A stretch of 64,000 nucleotides of DNA from Mesorhizobium sp. AR02 (GCF_024746835.1 NZ_CP080530.1:248001-312000), one strand, 5' to 3'; counted from the stretch's first letter, positions 18,177-27,103 are shown. A program made the numbers and translations. Notes: generated by a model not told the origin, from the sequence alone.

Positions 18177-19094
18177 ATGCGTTTCAAAGGGCTTGACCTA
18201 AATCTCCTCGTTGTGCTCGACGCGCTGCTGGGGGAGCGCAATCTCTCGGCGGCGGCCCGCCGCATCAACCTCAGCCAGCCGGCCATGAGTGCGGCCGTCG
18301 CCCGGCTGCGCGATTATTTCGGCGATGAACTGTTTACGACGAGCGGCCGCGAACGTTTTCTGACCCCGCGTGCGGCAGCACTTGCCCCCGCGGTTCGCGA
18401 CGCTCTCCTGCAGATCCAGTGCTCGATTATTTCCTCGGATACGTTTCACCCAGCTCAATCCGACCGCCGTTTCAGGATCATTCTTTCCGATTTCGCCACG
18501 CTCGTGTTTTTTGAGAAAGTCGTTGAGCGTGTTGCGCGCGAAGCCCCCGGCGTCAGCTTCGAATTGCTGCCTGTCGACGACGGCCCCGATGAGCTTCTCC
18601 AGCGCGGTGACGTCGATTTTCTAATTCTTCCGGATTTGTTCACGTCGAGCGCGCACTCAAGCGTGGCACTGTTTGAGGAGAGACTCGTGTGCGTAGGCTG
18701 TCGCACCAACAAGCAGTTGCCACGGCAGCTTACGTTCGAGAGATACATGTCGATGAGGCACGTCTCGGTCAGGTTCGGGCGTCTAATGAAGCCCTCCATC
18801 GAGGAATGGTTCTTGCTTGAACATGGCCTCAAGAGACGTGTCGAGGTCGCCGTGCAGGGCTTCAGCATGGTCCCGCCGATGCTGTCCGGCACGGCCCGTA
18901 TCGCGACCATCCCCTCCCGGCTGGTCAGGCATTTCGAAAAATCGTTCCCCCTGCAGATCGTCGAACTTCCGCTGCCGCTTCCCGCATTCACCGAGACCCT
19001 CTGTTGGCCGTCACTCCACAACAGCGATCCGGCAAGCATCTGGATGCGGGAGATCATGATGCAGGAGGCATCTCGGATGGCTCCTCCGCTGTGA
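18177..19094 (+). CDS. nodD2: Nodulation regulator NodD, second copy
   Basis: Second LysR-type NodD, 305 residues from the ATG at 18177, very similar to the first copy along its whole length. HTH region [20 protein letters not shown] is identical; differences are scattered in the ligand-binding half (for example [20 protein letters not shown] here against [20 protein letters not shown]). Similarity extends past both stops, showing a tandem duplication with a period of about 1.45 kb. This copy keeps the better nod box upstream. Two NodD proteins with different inducer ranges are common in rhizobia. Confidence 0.9.
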   Translation: MRFKGLDLNLLVVLDALLGERNLSAAARRINLSQPAMSAAVARLRDYFGDELFTTSGRERFLTPRAAALAPAVRDALLQIQCSIISSDTFHPAQSDRRFRIILSDFATLVFFEKVVERVAREAPGVSFELLPVDDGPDELLQRGDVDFLILPDLFTSSAHSSVALFEERLVCVGCRTNKQLPRQLTFERYMSMRHVSVRFGRLMKPSIEEWFLLEHGLKRRVEVAVQGFSMVPPMLSGTARIATIPSRLVRHFEKSFPLQIVELPLPLPAFTETLCWPSLHNSDPASIWMREIMMQEASRMAPPL

Positions 19095-19144
19095 AACCAC
19101 GGGAGGCTTCCAGGCGAACTTACATTTGGTACCCCTGCCACTCC

Positions 19145-19948
19145 TTAATCTGGCGTCAATAGCCGGCGCTGAATGAAGTCAATGCTGGCAGCAAGTGCGC
19201 CTGCAAGATCGTCCAGCGTGCGGACCACCTCGATCAGCTCGAACGAGAAGGGTCCCTCATAGCCGCCATCAAGCAGCGCCTGGATCTGGCTGCCATTGTC
19301 GGAACCTCCAAGGAAGCGATCCGGGTAAATCCAGAACGTCGGGTCATTCACACCTGAAATGTGCACCAGGCCGGTAAGCTCGGAGAACAAGAACGTCTCC
19401 CCGGCCAGGGTGTGGTGGAACGTGTCGTGCACGAGGCGGAACACTGACTGGCCGTCAACCGCGGCAATGGCCTCGGCCGCTTGCTTCTTTGATCGAAGCG
19501 AGCAGGTGCGAAAGCCCAGCGGCTCGATGAGACCTATCAGACCGCGCGGCTGGAGGATCGGCTTGAGCGCGTTTAGAGCGACGCGCAGACTGTCATGGCG
19601 CTCGCCATTGCACGCCCACGAGCCGTCGTTGACCGGTTCCAGCACGACCGTCTTGGCCCCGCACGCCGCCGCATAGTCGGCGAGCTTGATCGCCGCCGAC
19701 TGACGCGTGGGAGTCCAGTCGTTGAAGCGCTGCAAGGCGTTGACCGAGATTATGGTTACGCCAGCTTCGGTGGCGGCAGACCGGACGTCCGCAGCAGGAA
19801 TGGCGCATGCAACAGGATTGCTGAAATGAAGGTCACGGATTTGAACATCGGTTAGGCCCTGGTCACGCGCAAGCGCGAAAAATGCACTGACGTCAAGAGG
19901 GGGCGCTGCCATGTGGTTGACCGCAAAGCGGGGAGATACCTGGCGCAT
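19145..19948 (-). CDS. Sugar isomerase/epimerase-like TIM-barrel protein
   Basis: A 267-residue AP-endonuclease-2/xylose-isomerase-like TIM-barrel protein, the superfamily that includes inosose dehydratase IolE and the rhizopine catabolism protein MocC. Visible features are KTVVLEPVNDGSW, GLIEPLGFRTCS, RLVHDTFHH and the late FSFELIEVVR, placing the metal-binding Glu, Asp, His and Glu residues as in the fold. It follows fixV on the same strand; the 166-base gap carries the block shared with nifA2. In M. loti FixV is suspected to respond to an inositol derivative, so an enzyme acting on such a sugar is plausible, but the substrate is not known. Confidence 0.7.
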   Translation of the reverse strand: MRQVSPRFAVNHMAAPPLDVSAFFALARDQGLTDVQIRDLHFSNPVACAIPAADVRSAATEAGVTIISVNALQRFNDWTPTRQSAAIKLADYAAACGAKTVVLEPVNDGSWACNGERHDSLRVALNALKPILQPRGLIGLIEPLGFRTCSLRSKKQAAEAIAAVDGQSVFRLVHDTFHHTLAGETFLFSELTGLVHISGVNDPTFWIYPDRFLGGSDNGSQIQALLDGGYEGPFSFELIEVVRTLDDLAGALAASIDFIQRRLLTPD

Positions 19949-20049
19949 GGCTTGGCTTTCCTTTCAGAAGTGCGGCCGCCAGTTTGCCTGTCTGGCTTAT
20001 GCCGCGCCCCCCAGCGCAGGCCGATGCACAAGCCTGATTGAAGCAAGCC

Positions 20050-20129
20050 AGTCAATCGAGCGTTCCTTCCATTTATGAAAGGAATTTTGGCTCCGTGATA
20101 GAATCGCATCAATGTCAGATGTTTTCCGG
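20050..20129 (-). promoter_or_regulatory. Candidate FixV operator/promoter block before the TIM-barrel gene
   Basis: Contains the last codons of fixV, then GATTCTATCAC and a near-perfect inverted repeat CTTCCA-N4-TGAAAG at 20066-20081 (one mismatch from CTTTCA). The whole block parallels that upstream of nifA2. It starts about 118 bases before the TIM-barrel ATG. Confidence 0.5.
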
Positions 20130-21152
20130 GACATAGATGTCGAACGGCAGAAATGTCTGGCCCGGCATTTCCGCGGTGCCGGTCTTGATGCCTCGGTCTA
20201 TGAGTAACATCAGCTCCTGGCAAAGCCGACGCAGTGGAGTGGCGACGGCCATGGTGACGATTTCATCTGCGAGCGCTGCCCGCGTCTCGGGCGTGATTTC
20301 ATTCACGATCGCGACAAGATCCACACCTTTGCCCTCTTCGCGCAGCGCGGAGATAGCGCCCTCCATGCCCCCGCCGGCCATATAGAAGCCCACGAGCTCA
20401 GGTTCCCGCTGAATGAGATCCAGCATGGCTTCGTAAGTGATCTGCCGCTCTTCCAGGTTCACGAGCGTATCGAGCACTTCGAAGGTAGGTGCGTTCTCAC
20501 GGAAATAGGAACGAAAGGCGACCTCCCGGAGCTCATGCCCCTGGAAACGGTGGCTGCCAACAAACACGGCCACCTTCCCAGGCCGTTTGGCGGCCTTGGA
20601 AAACATCCAAGCGGCCGTCCGCCCGACTTTGCGATTATTAAGACCGATGTAACCCTCGCGCACCCCGCAGGCGAAGTCAGAAAGCAGCGAGAACACCGGG
20701 ATGCCTTTCGCCTTGAGCTCCTCGACCGCTGCCGTGATCTTCGGGTGGTCCGGCGCCACCATGGCGATCGCGTCGCAGCGGTTCCCAAGGCTCTTAAGGA
20801 GCGGGATCAGATCCCCGGGCAAATGTGACGGAGCAAATTCGATGAGCGGAATGCCGTGGAAGGATTGGGACAAACTTACCGAGGCCTCGACCTCGCGCGC
20901 GAACTCTTGGTAGAAATGCTGGGCCGGTTTTCTCAAGATGAAGCCCAGCCGGTAGCGCGGCAGGTGCCGCTTGAAGCGGTGCGTGATGAGACCGGCAGCA
21001 TGATAGCCGATCGCGTGGGCTGCTTCGTGGACGCGCCGCGCAGTCTCCTCGCGCACAGGAAGGCGGGCGTTCAGAACCCGATCGACCGTTGCAACACTGA
21101 CCCCGGCTTCGCGGGCAAGATCGACAATTGTGGGACGTTTGGCCATTATCAA
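20115..21152 (-). CDS. fixV: LacI/GalR-family regulator, probable FixV
   Basis: A 345-residue LacI/GalR regulator. The N-terminal HTH with hinge reads PTIVDLAREAGVSVATVDRV at residues 6-25, followed by a periplasmic-binding-type sensor domain (RLGFILRKPAQHFYQEFARE onward). In M. loti R7A, FixV is a LacI/GalR protein encoded upstream of nifA2 that activates nifA2, possibly in response to an inositol derivative. Family, symbiotic context and a promoter block shared between nifA2 and the gene after this one support the name. A start at the internal MAKRPT (two codons in) is possible. No other LacI gene is in the window. Confidence 0.75.
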   Translation of the reverse strand: MIMAKRPTIVDLAREAGVSVATVDRVLNARLPVREETARRVHEAAHAIGYHAAGLITHRFKRHLPRYRLGFILRKPAQHFYQEFAREVEASVSLSQSFHGIPLIEFAPSHLPGDLIPLLKSLGNRCDAIAMVAPDHPKITAAVEELKAKGIPVFSLLSDFACGVREGYIGLNNRKVGRTAAWMFSKAAKRPGKVAVFVGSHRFQGHELREVAFRSYFRENAPTFEVLDTLVNLEERQITYEAMLDLIQREPELVGFYMAGGGMEGAISALREEGKGVDLVAIVNEITPETRAALADEIVTMAVATPLRRLCQELMLLIDRGIKTGTAEMPGQTFLPFDIYVPENI

Positions 21153-21399
21153 ATCTGAATGGTTATGAGCGGTGTGGCTCTATGATCGAGCAGCCTGGGC
21201 GGTGATCCCAGACTGCAAGTGAAGGGCTCGGCATGCCCGTGGTCGACATCATTATCGATGGACAGCACTGCGAGCGCGTATCAGCATACGATTCGGTTTG
21301 CTTACGCCACTTATAATATGCACTCACCGCTTTTAACGCTCCTGATGGCACTTAGCCCCAAGCGCTTTTTCAGGCCAGCGAGGCGATCGTTAGATCTAG

Positions 21400-22758
21400 T
21401 CACGGGCCCGGCCACTTAGCAGGCGCGATGGGCGCACGATCGATCGGCCGGTTTAATGTCTCCGCAAGCTGATGACCGGAGAAGGCGGCTTCCAACTGCG
21501 CTTTATCCAATTCGCCCTCCCAGCGGGCGATGACGAGCGCTGCCACCGCGTTGCCGACCAAGTTCGTCAGCGCACGGCACTCCGACATGAAGCGGTCGAC
21601 GCCAAGGATAAGAGCGAGGCCAGCGACGGGGACACTGGGTACTACGGCGAGCGTAGCGGCAAGCGTGATGAAGCCCGCACCTGTTACGCCTGCAGAACCC
21701 TTTGAGGAAAGCATCGCAACGAGCAGCAGGAGCACCTGATCGACGATCGACAGATCCGTGTTCGTCGCTTGTGCTATGAAGAGGGCGGCCAGCGTCATAT
21801 AAATATTGGTGCCGTCCAAATTGAATGAATATCCTGCCGGGATGACGAGACCCACGACAGAACGTTTGGCGCCAGCCCGCTCAATCTTCTCCATGAGCGA
21901 GGGGAGCGCGGCCTCCGAAGAGGACGTTGCCAGAACAAGCAGCAGCTCTTCCTTGATGTAGCGAATGAGAGAAAAGATGGAGAAGCCGTTGTAACGGCAG
22001 ACCGCGCCGAGCACCCCGAACACGAATAGGAACGCGGTGAGATAGAACGTCGCGACCAGCAGGGCGAGGTTGACCATCGAACCGATTCCATATTTGCCGA
22101 TGGTGAAGGCCATCGCGCCGAAAGCCCCGATCGGTGCGGCCTTCATCAGAATGCCGACCAGCTTGAACACCGGCGCGATGAGCGCCTGGAGCAGAGAAAG
22201 CACAGGCTTCCCCGTGTCTCCGCCCTTTGCCAGAGCGATGCCGAACAGAACCGAGAAGAACAGGACCTGCAGGATGTCGCCCTCCGCGAAGGCACCGACG
22301 ACCGTTGACGGGATGATGTTCATCAGGAAGCCGATCACCGACTGCTGGTGCGCCTTTGCGGCATAGGTGCTCACCGCCTGGGCATCGAGCGACGCCGGAT
22401 CGATGTTGAGGCCGGCGCCGGGCTGAACGACATTAGCAACTATGAGGCCGACGATCAGTGCCAGCGTCGAGAAGGTTAGGAAATAGAACATCGCCTTCCC
22501 GGCGACCCGGCCCAACTTCTGAAGATCGTTCATGCCGGCGATGCCGGTCGCAATTGTCAGGAAGATGACAGGCGCGATGACCATCTTGACGAGCTTGATG
22601 AATGCATCTCCGAGCGGCTTCACGCTTTCGCCGATCTCCGGATAGAAATAGCCAAGTGCGACGCCAAGCGCGATTGCGGCAAGCACCTGCACGTAAAGCC
22701 GCGCAAAATGGGGTTTATGAGGGCCTGCGTTCGCGCTGCGGATCTCTGGAGCTAACAC
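21400..22758 (-). CDS. dctA: C4-dicarboxylate transport protein DctA
   Basis: DctA is a proton/sodium symporter of the DAACS family that imports malate, succinate and fumarate, the main carbon source of bacteroids. Start chosen at GTG 22758 behind GGGAGAGAG, giving 452 residues, the normal length; the longer frame to 22869 would cover the promoter. Family hallmarks are the serine-rich motif [20 protein letters not shown] (about residue 270), [20 protein letters not shown] and [21 protein letters not shown] sigma54 promoter lies about 95 bases upstream. fixV follows on the same strand after 247 bases. Confidence 0.93.
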   Translation of the reverse strand: MLAPEIRSANAGPHKPHFARLYVQVLAAIALGVALGYFYPEIGESVKPLGDAFIKLVKMVIAPVIFLTIATGIAGMNDLQKLGRVAGKAMFYFLTFSTLALIVGLIVANVVQPGAGLNIDPASLDAQAVSTYAAKAHQQSVIGFLMNIIPSTVVGAFAEGDILQVLFFSVLFGIALAKGGDTGKPVLSLLQALIAPVFKLVGILMKAAPIGAFGAMAFTIGKYGIGSMVNLALLVATFYLTAFLFVFGVLGAVCRYNGFSIFSLIRYIKEELLLVLATSSSEAALPSLMEKIERAGAKRSVVGLVIPAGYSFNLDGTNIYMTLAALFIAQATNTDLSIVDQVLLLLVAMLSSKGSAGVTGAGFITLAATLAVVPSVPVAGLALILGVDRFMSECRALTNLVGNAVAALVIARWEGELDKAQLEAAFSGHQLAETLNRPIDRAPIAPAKWPGP

Positions 22759-22853
22759 TGTCTCTCTCCCTGACCGGGTCGGGGCGGGCGCTTCCTCCCT
22801 TCCCAGGCTTCTCCCACGCGGCGCCCCGGTCCAACGCTGCTGCCATCTCGGTC

Positions 22854-22868
22854 GCAAGTGCCGTGCCA
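22854..22868 (-). promoter_or_regulatory. Sigma54 promoter of dctA
   Basis: Minus-strand TGGCACGGCACTTGC matches the RpoN consensus TGGCAC-N5-TTGC exactly, with GG and GC ten bases apart. dctA genes are normally driven by RpoN with DctD. No perfect NifA site was found upstream. Confidence 0.85.
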
Positions 22869-22869
22869 A

Positions 22870-23524
22870 ATGAAAACCTTCGCCAGACGCCCCTCAGGCT
22901 TGCGGTTTTGCCAGCAGTTGGATGACCCCGCATTTTCCGTCTGGTTTGCGGCACCTGAGCGGAGCATTGCGTCGAAGATCGCCGAGCCACTTGTTTCCCG
23001 ACGTGCTCTTCATAGCTCCCTGCGGCAGAAGACGGACGTTTCCGCCCTCATTGATTCCAGTCGCAGGCCATAAACCGAGTGGGGTGTCGCTCTCACTTGA
23101 CCTCAAGTTGCAACCCTCACAGCATAAGTCAGGTTGGTTGGGTGTTTGTTCCGCCCCCTGCTACGGGCGTCAGATGATCGGCGCGATGGTGGGGCCCGCT
23201 CAGCCCGCCAGACGAAGAAACTCGTCGAGTCAGGAGGGCTCAGACACGCCTACCAAACATTCCCACGCCACCGCCGCCGATCTCAAATGGAGGCTCTCCC
23301 CGTACGGCTCCATTTGATGGCACTCCAGCGGTTCTCCATACGGTCTACGTCAGGTCCGACAAGATCGGCATTACGCCGGCGTCAGCCAAGATGAACTTCG
23401 ACAGTAGCGCCGCGCTTCAAAGCCGGGCGACGTTCCCAACCTGTGGCGCGACAATTCTGGGTTCTTCCGCATATTTGGTGCAGGTGCGTCGTTCCCTTGG
23501 TTCCCCCGTCTGTTTCTACGGTCG
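22870..23524. other. Non-coding stretch upstream of dctA
   Basis: About 650 bases without a recognisable gene. Apart from possible activator sites for the dctA promoter, nothing could be assigned; short open frames here match no family I recognise. Confidence 0.4.
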
Positions 23525-23926
23525 TTAGGCGGCTGCCAGCAGCCTGTTTCTCAGCAGCGGATACCCGGAGCGCCCATACATCTGGCGCTTGATGGTCTTG
23601 AGACGGTTGATCTGTCCCTCGACGGGACTGGTGCTCCAGGGCTGGGTGATTGCGGCCCGAACAGCCGCAATGTCACGGCCGATGCCTGCTGCAAGGGAAG
23701 CCAGTTCGCTGTCCGTGGCGTCCTCGATCTATTGCTCGAGGCCGGCATCATCGTCGCCGCGTATCAGTGCAGCGAAACGTCGAGCCAAGTCACCCGCCTT
23801 CAAGAGTTCCGGCGCGCAGTCATAGAGATGGCCCAAGAATTGCTCGGTCTGCTCATCGAGCAAAGTCGTGTCTTCACTCAGCAGCCATGCACAGTTTCGG
23901 CATTTCAGCTCCTGTTCGTGAGCCAC
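23525..23926 (-). pseudogene. ISL3-family transposase C-terminal fragment
   Basis: One frame, interrupted by a TAG at 23729-23731, encodes the last ~134 residues of an ISL3-type transposase. It contains LLSEDTTLLDEQTEQFLGHL, then after the stop IEDATDSELASLAAGIGRDI and the diagnostic SPVEGQINRLKTIKRQMYGR. The catalytic N-terminal half is missing. Confidence 0.75.
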
Positions 23927-23993
23927 TCTGGCTCAGCTCAGGCAGAAATTCCACTTAACCCCCTGTTCAATTTTGCCGAGCCAGCTCTCACAA

Positions 23994-24144
23994 AGCAGGA
24001 ATCCCGAAGAGTTCACCGGCCGGCACATGCCGGCATTCATCCTGGCCTGTCGCCACGACCATCATCGTCAATCTTACGATGGTGGTATTCGCGAGCCGCA
24101 GCTGGACCGGCTTCGTCGTGAAGAACTCCTATGCCGCCAGCTAG
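23994..24144 (+). pseudogene. fixH: fixH relic
   Basis: FixH is a membrane protein of the FixGHIS cluster needed to assemble cbb3 oxidase. The fragment reads RNPEEFTGRHMPAFILA, then after a frameshift near 24050 IIVNLTMVVFASRSWTGFVV and KNSYAAS before a stop. This is the N-terminal half of FixH with its single membrane helix. No fixG, fixI or fixS sequence is nearby, so it is an isolated remnant, immediately upstream of the NifA sites of the thioredoxin gene. Confidence 0.7.
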
Positions 24145-24284
24145 GAATTCCATCGCAGCGGACGATGATAGGAGCATGGCGTGGCCCGCGCAGTCATGAT
24201 GTCCATCTGCTCGTCCCTCAATCCGAATATATGTTGCGTCGTCCGAGGCCACGCTTTTTCCGGCGGCGCGAAGCGCGTGATGCG

Positions 24285-24300
24285 TGTCCAAAACCTGACA
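24285..24300 (+). promoter_or_regulatory. NifA upstream activator sequence, distal
   Basis: Perfect TGT-N10-ACA (TGT 24285-24287, ACA 24298-24300), 29 bases upstream of a second perfect copy. Confidence 0.7.
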
Positions 24301-24313
24301 GCGGCAGAAAACA

Positions 24314-24329
24314 TGTCGGGTTCAATACA
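24314..24329 (+). promoter_or_regulatory. NifA upstream activator sequence, proximal
   Basis: Perfect TGT-N10-ACA (TGT 24314-24316, ACA 24327-24329), about 70 bases upstream of the -24 element of the thioredoxin gene promoter. Confidence 0.75.
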
Positions 24330-24397
24330 ACCGGACATCTTGGACATTTGGAGGTTTTTCAAAGCGCAATCATGGGCTTATTGCGCGCTGAGCGTGC

Positions 24398-24412
24398 TGG
24401 CACGGCCTTTGC
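24398..24412 (+). promoter_or_regulatory. Sigma54 promoter of the thioredoxin-TPR gene
   Basis: TGGCACGGCCTTTGC: GG and GC ten bases apart, perfect consensus. Two perfect NifA sites lie upstream; the ATG is about 160 bases downstream. Confidence 0.85.
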
Positions 24413-24569
24413 GAATTGAGATGCGGCAACACTGAGTGAAGGCTGACTGCATGCAGACGAACAAGACGAGCGATGCTCTCCTTTCCTTGAACCTTCTGCC
24501 CCGTCTCTACCGGGGAAACAAGCTCGCGCATAAAGCGCGCAATCTTTGGCAATAGCTTTGGAGAACAAC

Positions 24570-25727
24570 ATGGTGTTGCGTATGGAGTCCCCGGCTCCTC
24601 CCATCAAAGTGGACGACTGGCTGCGTGGCGAGCCCCTCACGAACTTCCAGCCCGGCAAGGTGTACCTCCTAGAATTTTGGGCGACTGGGTGCGGACCCTG
24701 TGTGGCGGCGATGCCTCATCTGATGCAGCTGCAGGAGAAATATCGAGACAGCGGATTTGAGGTCGTCGGAGTCGCAGCTAGCGAACAGGGCCCGACCGCG
24801 GAGGAGGCGCGGACCAGCTTGGATGCTTGGCTGACCGAGAGGTTCCCGAATCTGAACTATCGGATCGCGTTCGACTACACAGGCGAAATGAACAAGCTTT
24901 GGATGGAACCCAGCTTGTCTGTCGGGATTCCGGCCTCGTTCGTGGTCGACCGGGACGGCCACATCGCCTTTATCGGCCACCCGGCGGACCTCGAGGACGT
25001 TTTGCCGAAGGTTCTTAACGGCAGCTGGCGCAGCAGCGATGAAGCGAAAGCCGCCGATACACGGCGAGTCGCTAGTGACCAACGCACAGCGCGCGAACTA
25101 TCGCTGACCATGCCGATATACGCCAAACTTCGGCCGGCGATGGAGGCCGAGGATTGGATGGCGGCACTCACGGCCATCGAAGAAGGCCTCGCCTTAATGC
25201 CAGATGATAGCGGGTTCCGGGAAACTCATGCGAATCTACTGCTTCACAAGCGGCGCGACATGCGGGCCGGCTTGCCAGCCATGCGCCAATTAGTCGAGGA
25301 CGCGATCGACAAAAAATTCGTGGCCGTGTCTTGGATGGTCATGGCCCTGAACCAACTCTTCGATCCGGAAATGGACAACTCCCATCTCCCCCGTGCTGAG
25401 CGCTTTGCGATGGGCGACAAGCTCTCGGAACAGATCCTGACACTCAATCCTCCACAAGGCGACGGCCCCCTTAAATTCCGTTGGTACCTCCCGGTCGCTC
25501 AGTATTATTACGAGAGCGGCGACAAGGATCGCGCGATCGATTTGATCGAGGTGGCATTGAAATCTCTGGGTGATCCGGAGACAATGCCGGACCACATCAA
25601 ACAGTACTACCTTAGCCCATTGCTCCAAGCCCTGGCCAACTACACGGGTGAAAACGCCTGTTACGCGGATCTTTGTGTGGTTCCGCAAAACAAGGCTCCT
25701 GACAATCAAACCGCAGTCGCCTCATGA
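24570..25727 (+). CDS. NifA-regulated thioredoxin-like/TPR protein
   Basis: A 385-residue protein: a TlpA/thioredoxin-like domain (about residues 5-160) with active-site ATGCGPC near residue 43, then an alpha-helical region with TPR-like character (about 185-370, for example YYYESGDKDRAIDLIEVALK). No signal peptide is visible, so a cytoplasmic place is likely, unlike secreted TlpA. Start at ATG 24570 behind GGAGA; a TTG at 24546 is possible but less likely. A textbook sigma54 promoter with two NifA sites makes it part of the NifA regulon. It may protect or mature nitrogenase components through thiol chemistry; this is inference. Confidence 0.8.
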   Translation: MVLRMESPAPPIKVDDWLRGEPLTNFQPGKVYLLEFWATGCGPCVAAMPHLMQLQEKYRDSGFEVVGVAASEQGPTAEEARTSLDAWLTERFPNLNYRIAFDYTGEMNKLWMEPSLSVGIPASFVVDRDGHIAFIGHPADLEDVLPKVLNGSWRSSDEAKAADTRRVASDQRTARELSLTMPIYAKLRPAMEAEDWMAALTAIEEGLALMPDDSGFRETHANLLLHKRRDMRAGLPAMRQLVEDAIDKKFVAVSWMVMALNQLFDPEMDNSHLPRAERFAMGDKLSEQILTLNPPQGDGPLKFRWYLPVAQYYYESGDKDRAIDLIEVALKSLGDPETMPDHIKQYYLSPLLQALANYTGENACYADLCVVPQNKAPDNQTAVAS

Positions 25728-25806
25728 GCAAAGATCGCAAAGGGATGACAATTGGAATTGAACCCTGGCCAATTCGTCCAGTTTCTGCGGCGGGCCCGCG
25801 GTAAGT

Positions 25807-26088
25807 ATGTCCATTGCAGCACAGGGCGCATCGCTTGCCGCAGGTTGGAGTTCAAAACTTGCGATGCCCTCCGGCTGCATCGCGGGAGACGGGATACTCG
25901 ACGCGATTCTGGCCGCGGTGGAAGACCCCGCAGTCGAGGACCTCTTCAAGATCGGCCAGCGGGACATAAATTGCGTGGAATCGGCCGCCCGGAGCCGGAC
26001 GTCGGCTGCGCAAGTGTGCCCGAAGCAGGGGTCCCCGAAAACAGAAATCCTCCTTCGAGGACGAGGACTGAAATTGAGGAGAAGGTGA
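25807..26088 (+). CDS. Possible small hypothetical protein between thioredoxin and DUF269 genes
   Basis: A 93-residue frame starting MSIAAQGASLAAGWSSKLAM and ending just before the DUF269 start. It has no ribosome site and no family I recognise; a region GILDAILAAVEDPAVEDLFK could be helical. It occupies part of a 362-base gap that elsewhere would hold nifX or a small nif gene, so it could be decayed coding DNA. Low confidence. Confidence 0.25.
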   Translation: MSIAAQGASLAAGWSSKLAMPSGCIAGDGILDAILAAVEDPAVEDLFKIGQRDINCVESAARSRTSAAQVCPKQGSPKTEILLRGRGLKLRRR

Positions 26089-26089
26089 A

Positions 26090-26785
26090 ATGTCTGATGC
26101 CGCGGTTAGCCCTGCTGTAAACGAGCACGAGGCGGCCCTTGCCACCCCGTTTGTCAAATGCCTCGTGCGGCTGATCCGTGCTCAAGACTTTGACGGCTCA
26201 TGGCGAGGCAAGGCTGACACCGAGCTGCTGGCCGGCTTCATCATCACGAAGGAACAGCGCCGTGCCATCCCCATCATCGGCGATCCTGATCCGGACGTGC
26301 TGTGGAGGCTGGACATGTTTTACACCGCCGTCAGTCTTGCCATCGAGGAGCGCTCCGGCCTGATCACATCGCCAATGAAGGAGATGAAACCGATGGGGGC
26401 TTCGGGCGCCTGGTTTCCACGGCCGGGCGGTTGGTCGTTCTGTCGAGACGTCCACCGGTTTGGCTTCGAGACGTTCCGGAAACTCGCGGAGGCCGGTACG
26501 AAACTGGTCGACGATGCGACTGCAGCTATTGGCTTCCCGCCGTGGCGCGGCCGTGAAGAAACTGATTTCGAGGAAGGATTTATGTCAAACCTAGATGAGA
26601 TGGGGAAGAAAGTCCGAAAGCTTCAGCTGCGTGCGGCAGTTGCGAAGATGAAATTGCGCGACCTTGCAGAGGATCTCCCGGTCCAATGGACTGAGATAGA
26701 GGAGGTTGCCGAGAAAGCGTACGCCGTTTTTGCCGAGTTGGATGATGCCAAGAGAGAGCTCGCTGCAATGAAGAATTTACGATGA
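26090..26785 (+). CDS. Fused DUF269-DUF683 NifX-associated protein, with indels
   Basis: The first ~155 residues are a NifX-associated DUF269 protein (ATPFVKCLVRLIRAQDFDGS, PIIGDPDPDVLWRLDMFYTA, RDVHRFGFETFRKLAEAGTK). The last 68 are a DUF683 protein (MSNLDEMGKKVRKLQLRAAV to the end), normally separate genes after nifX. Two features are odd. Between about 26393 and 26441 the conserved GGFGRLVSTAGRLVVLS appears only in another frame, so two compensating deletions scramble ~16 residues. Near 26541 a lost base removes the expected stop after FPAVARP, so translation runs on through the old spacer. DUF683 keeps its own ATG at 26582 behind GAGGAAGG and could still be made alone. Confidence 0.7.
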   Translation: MSDAAVSPAVNEHEAALATPFVKCLVRLIRAQDFDGSWRGKADTELLAGFIITKEQRRAIPIIGDPDPDVLWRLDMFYTAVSLAIEERSGLITSPMKEMKPMGASGAWFPRPGGWSFCRDVHRFGFETFRKLAEAGTKLVDDATAAIGFPPWRGREETDFEEGFMSNLDEMGKKVRKLQLRAAVAKMKLRDLAEDLPVQWTEIEEVAEKAYAVFAELDDAKRELAAMKNLR

Positions 26786-27099
26786 GGAGCACATTCACCA
26801 CCCGCGACGGCTCCATATGGCTGCCGGAATATCTGACCGCTATAGATGGCAGGACTTGTATCGGCTGCGGCCGCTGTTTCAAGGTCTGCTCGCGCGAGGT
26901 CATGCACCTTCACGGCGTCGATGACGCGGGTGAAATCCTCGGCGTCTGCGACGGCGAAGACGACGACTTCGATGGCGAGCTCAATCGCATGATCATGGTT
27001 GTCGATAATGCCGGCCGATGCATTGGCTGCGGAGCCTGCGCCCGCGTCTGCCCGAAGAACTGCCAGACCCATGTTGCGGCCGACCAGGTCGCAGCATGA
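26782..27099 (+). CDS. fdxB: Nif-specific ferredoxin III (FdxB)
   Basis: A 105-residue ferredoxin with two [4Fe-4S] motifs: CIGCGRCFKVCSREVM near residue 23 and CIGCGACARVCPKNCQ near residue 77, separated by the long acidic insertion (EILGVCDGEDDDFDGELN) that marks FdxB. It begins inside the preceding stop (ATGA overlap), keeping the usual nifX-DUF269-DUF683-fdxB order, although nifENX are absent from this window. Likely an electron donor in nitrogenase assembly or function. Confidence 0.9.
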   Translation: MRSTFTTRDGSIWLPEYLTAIDGRTCIGCGRCFKVCSREVMHLHGVDDAGEILGVCDGEDDDFDGELNRMIMVVDNAGRCIGCGACARVCPKNCQTHVAADQVAA

Positions 27100-27103
27100 C
27101 TTG

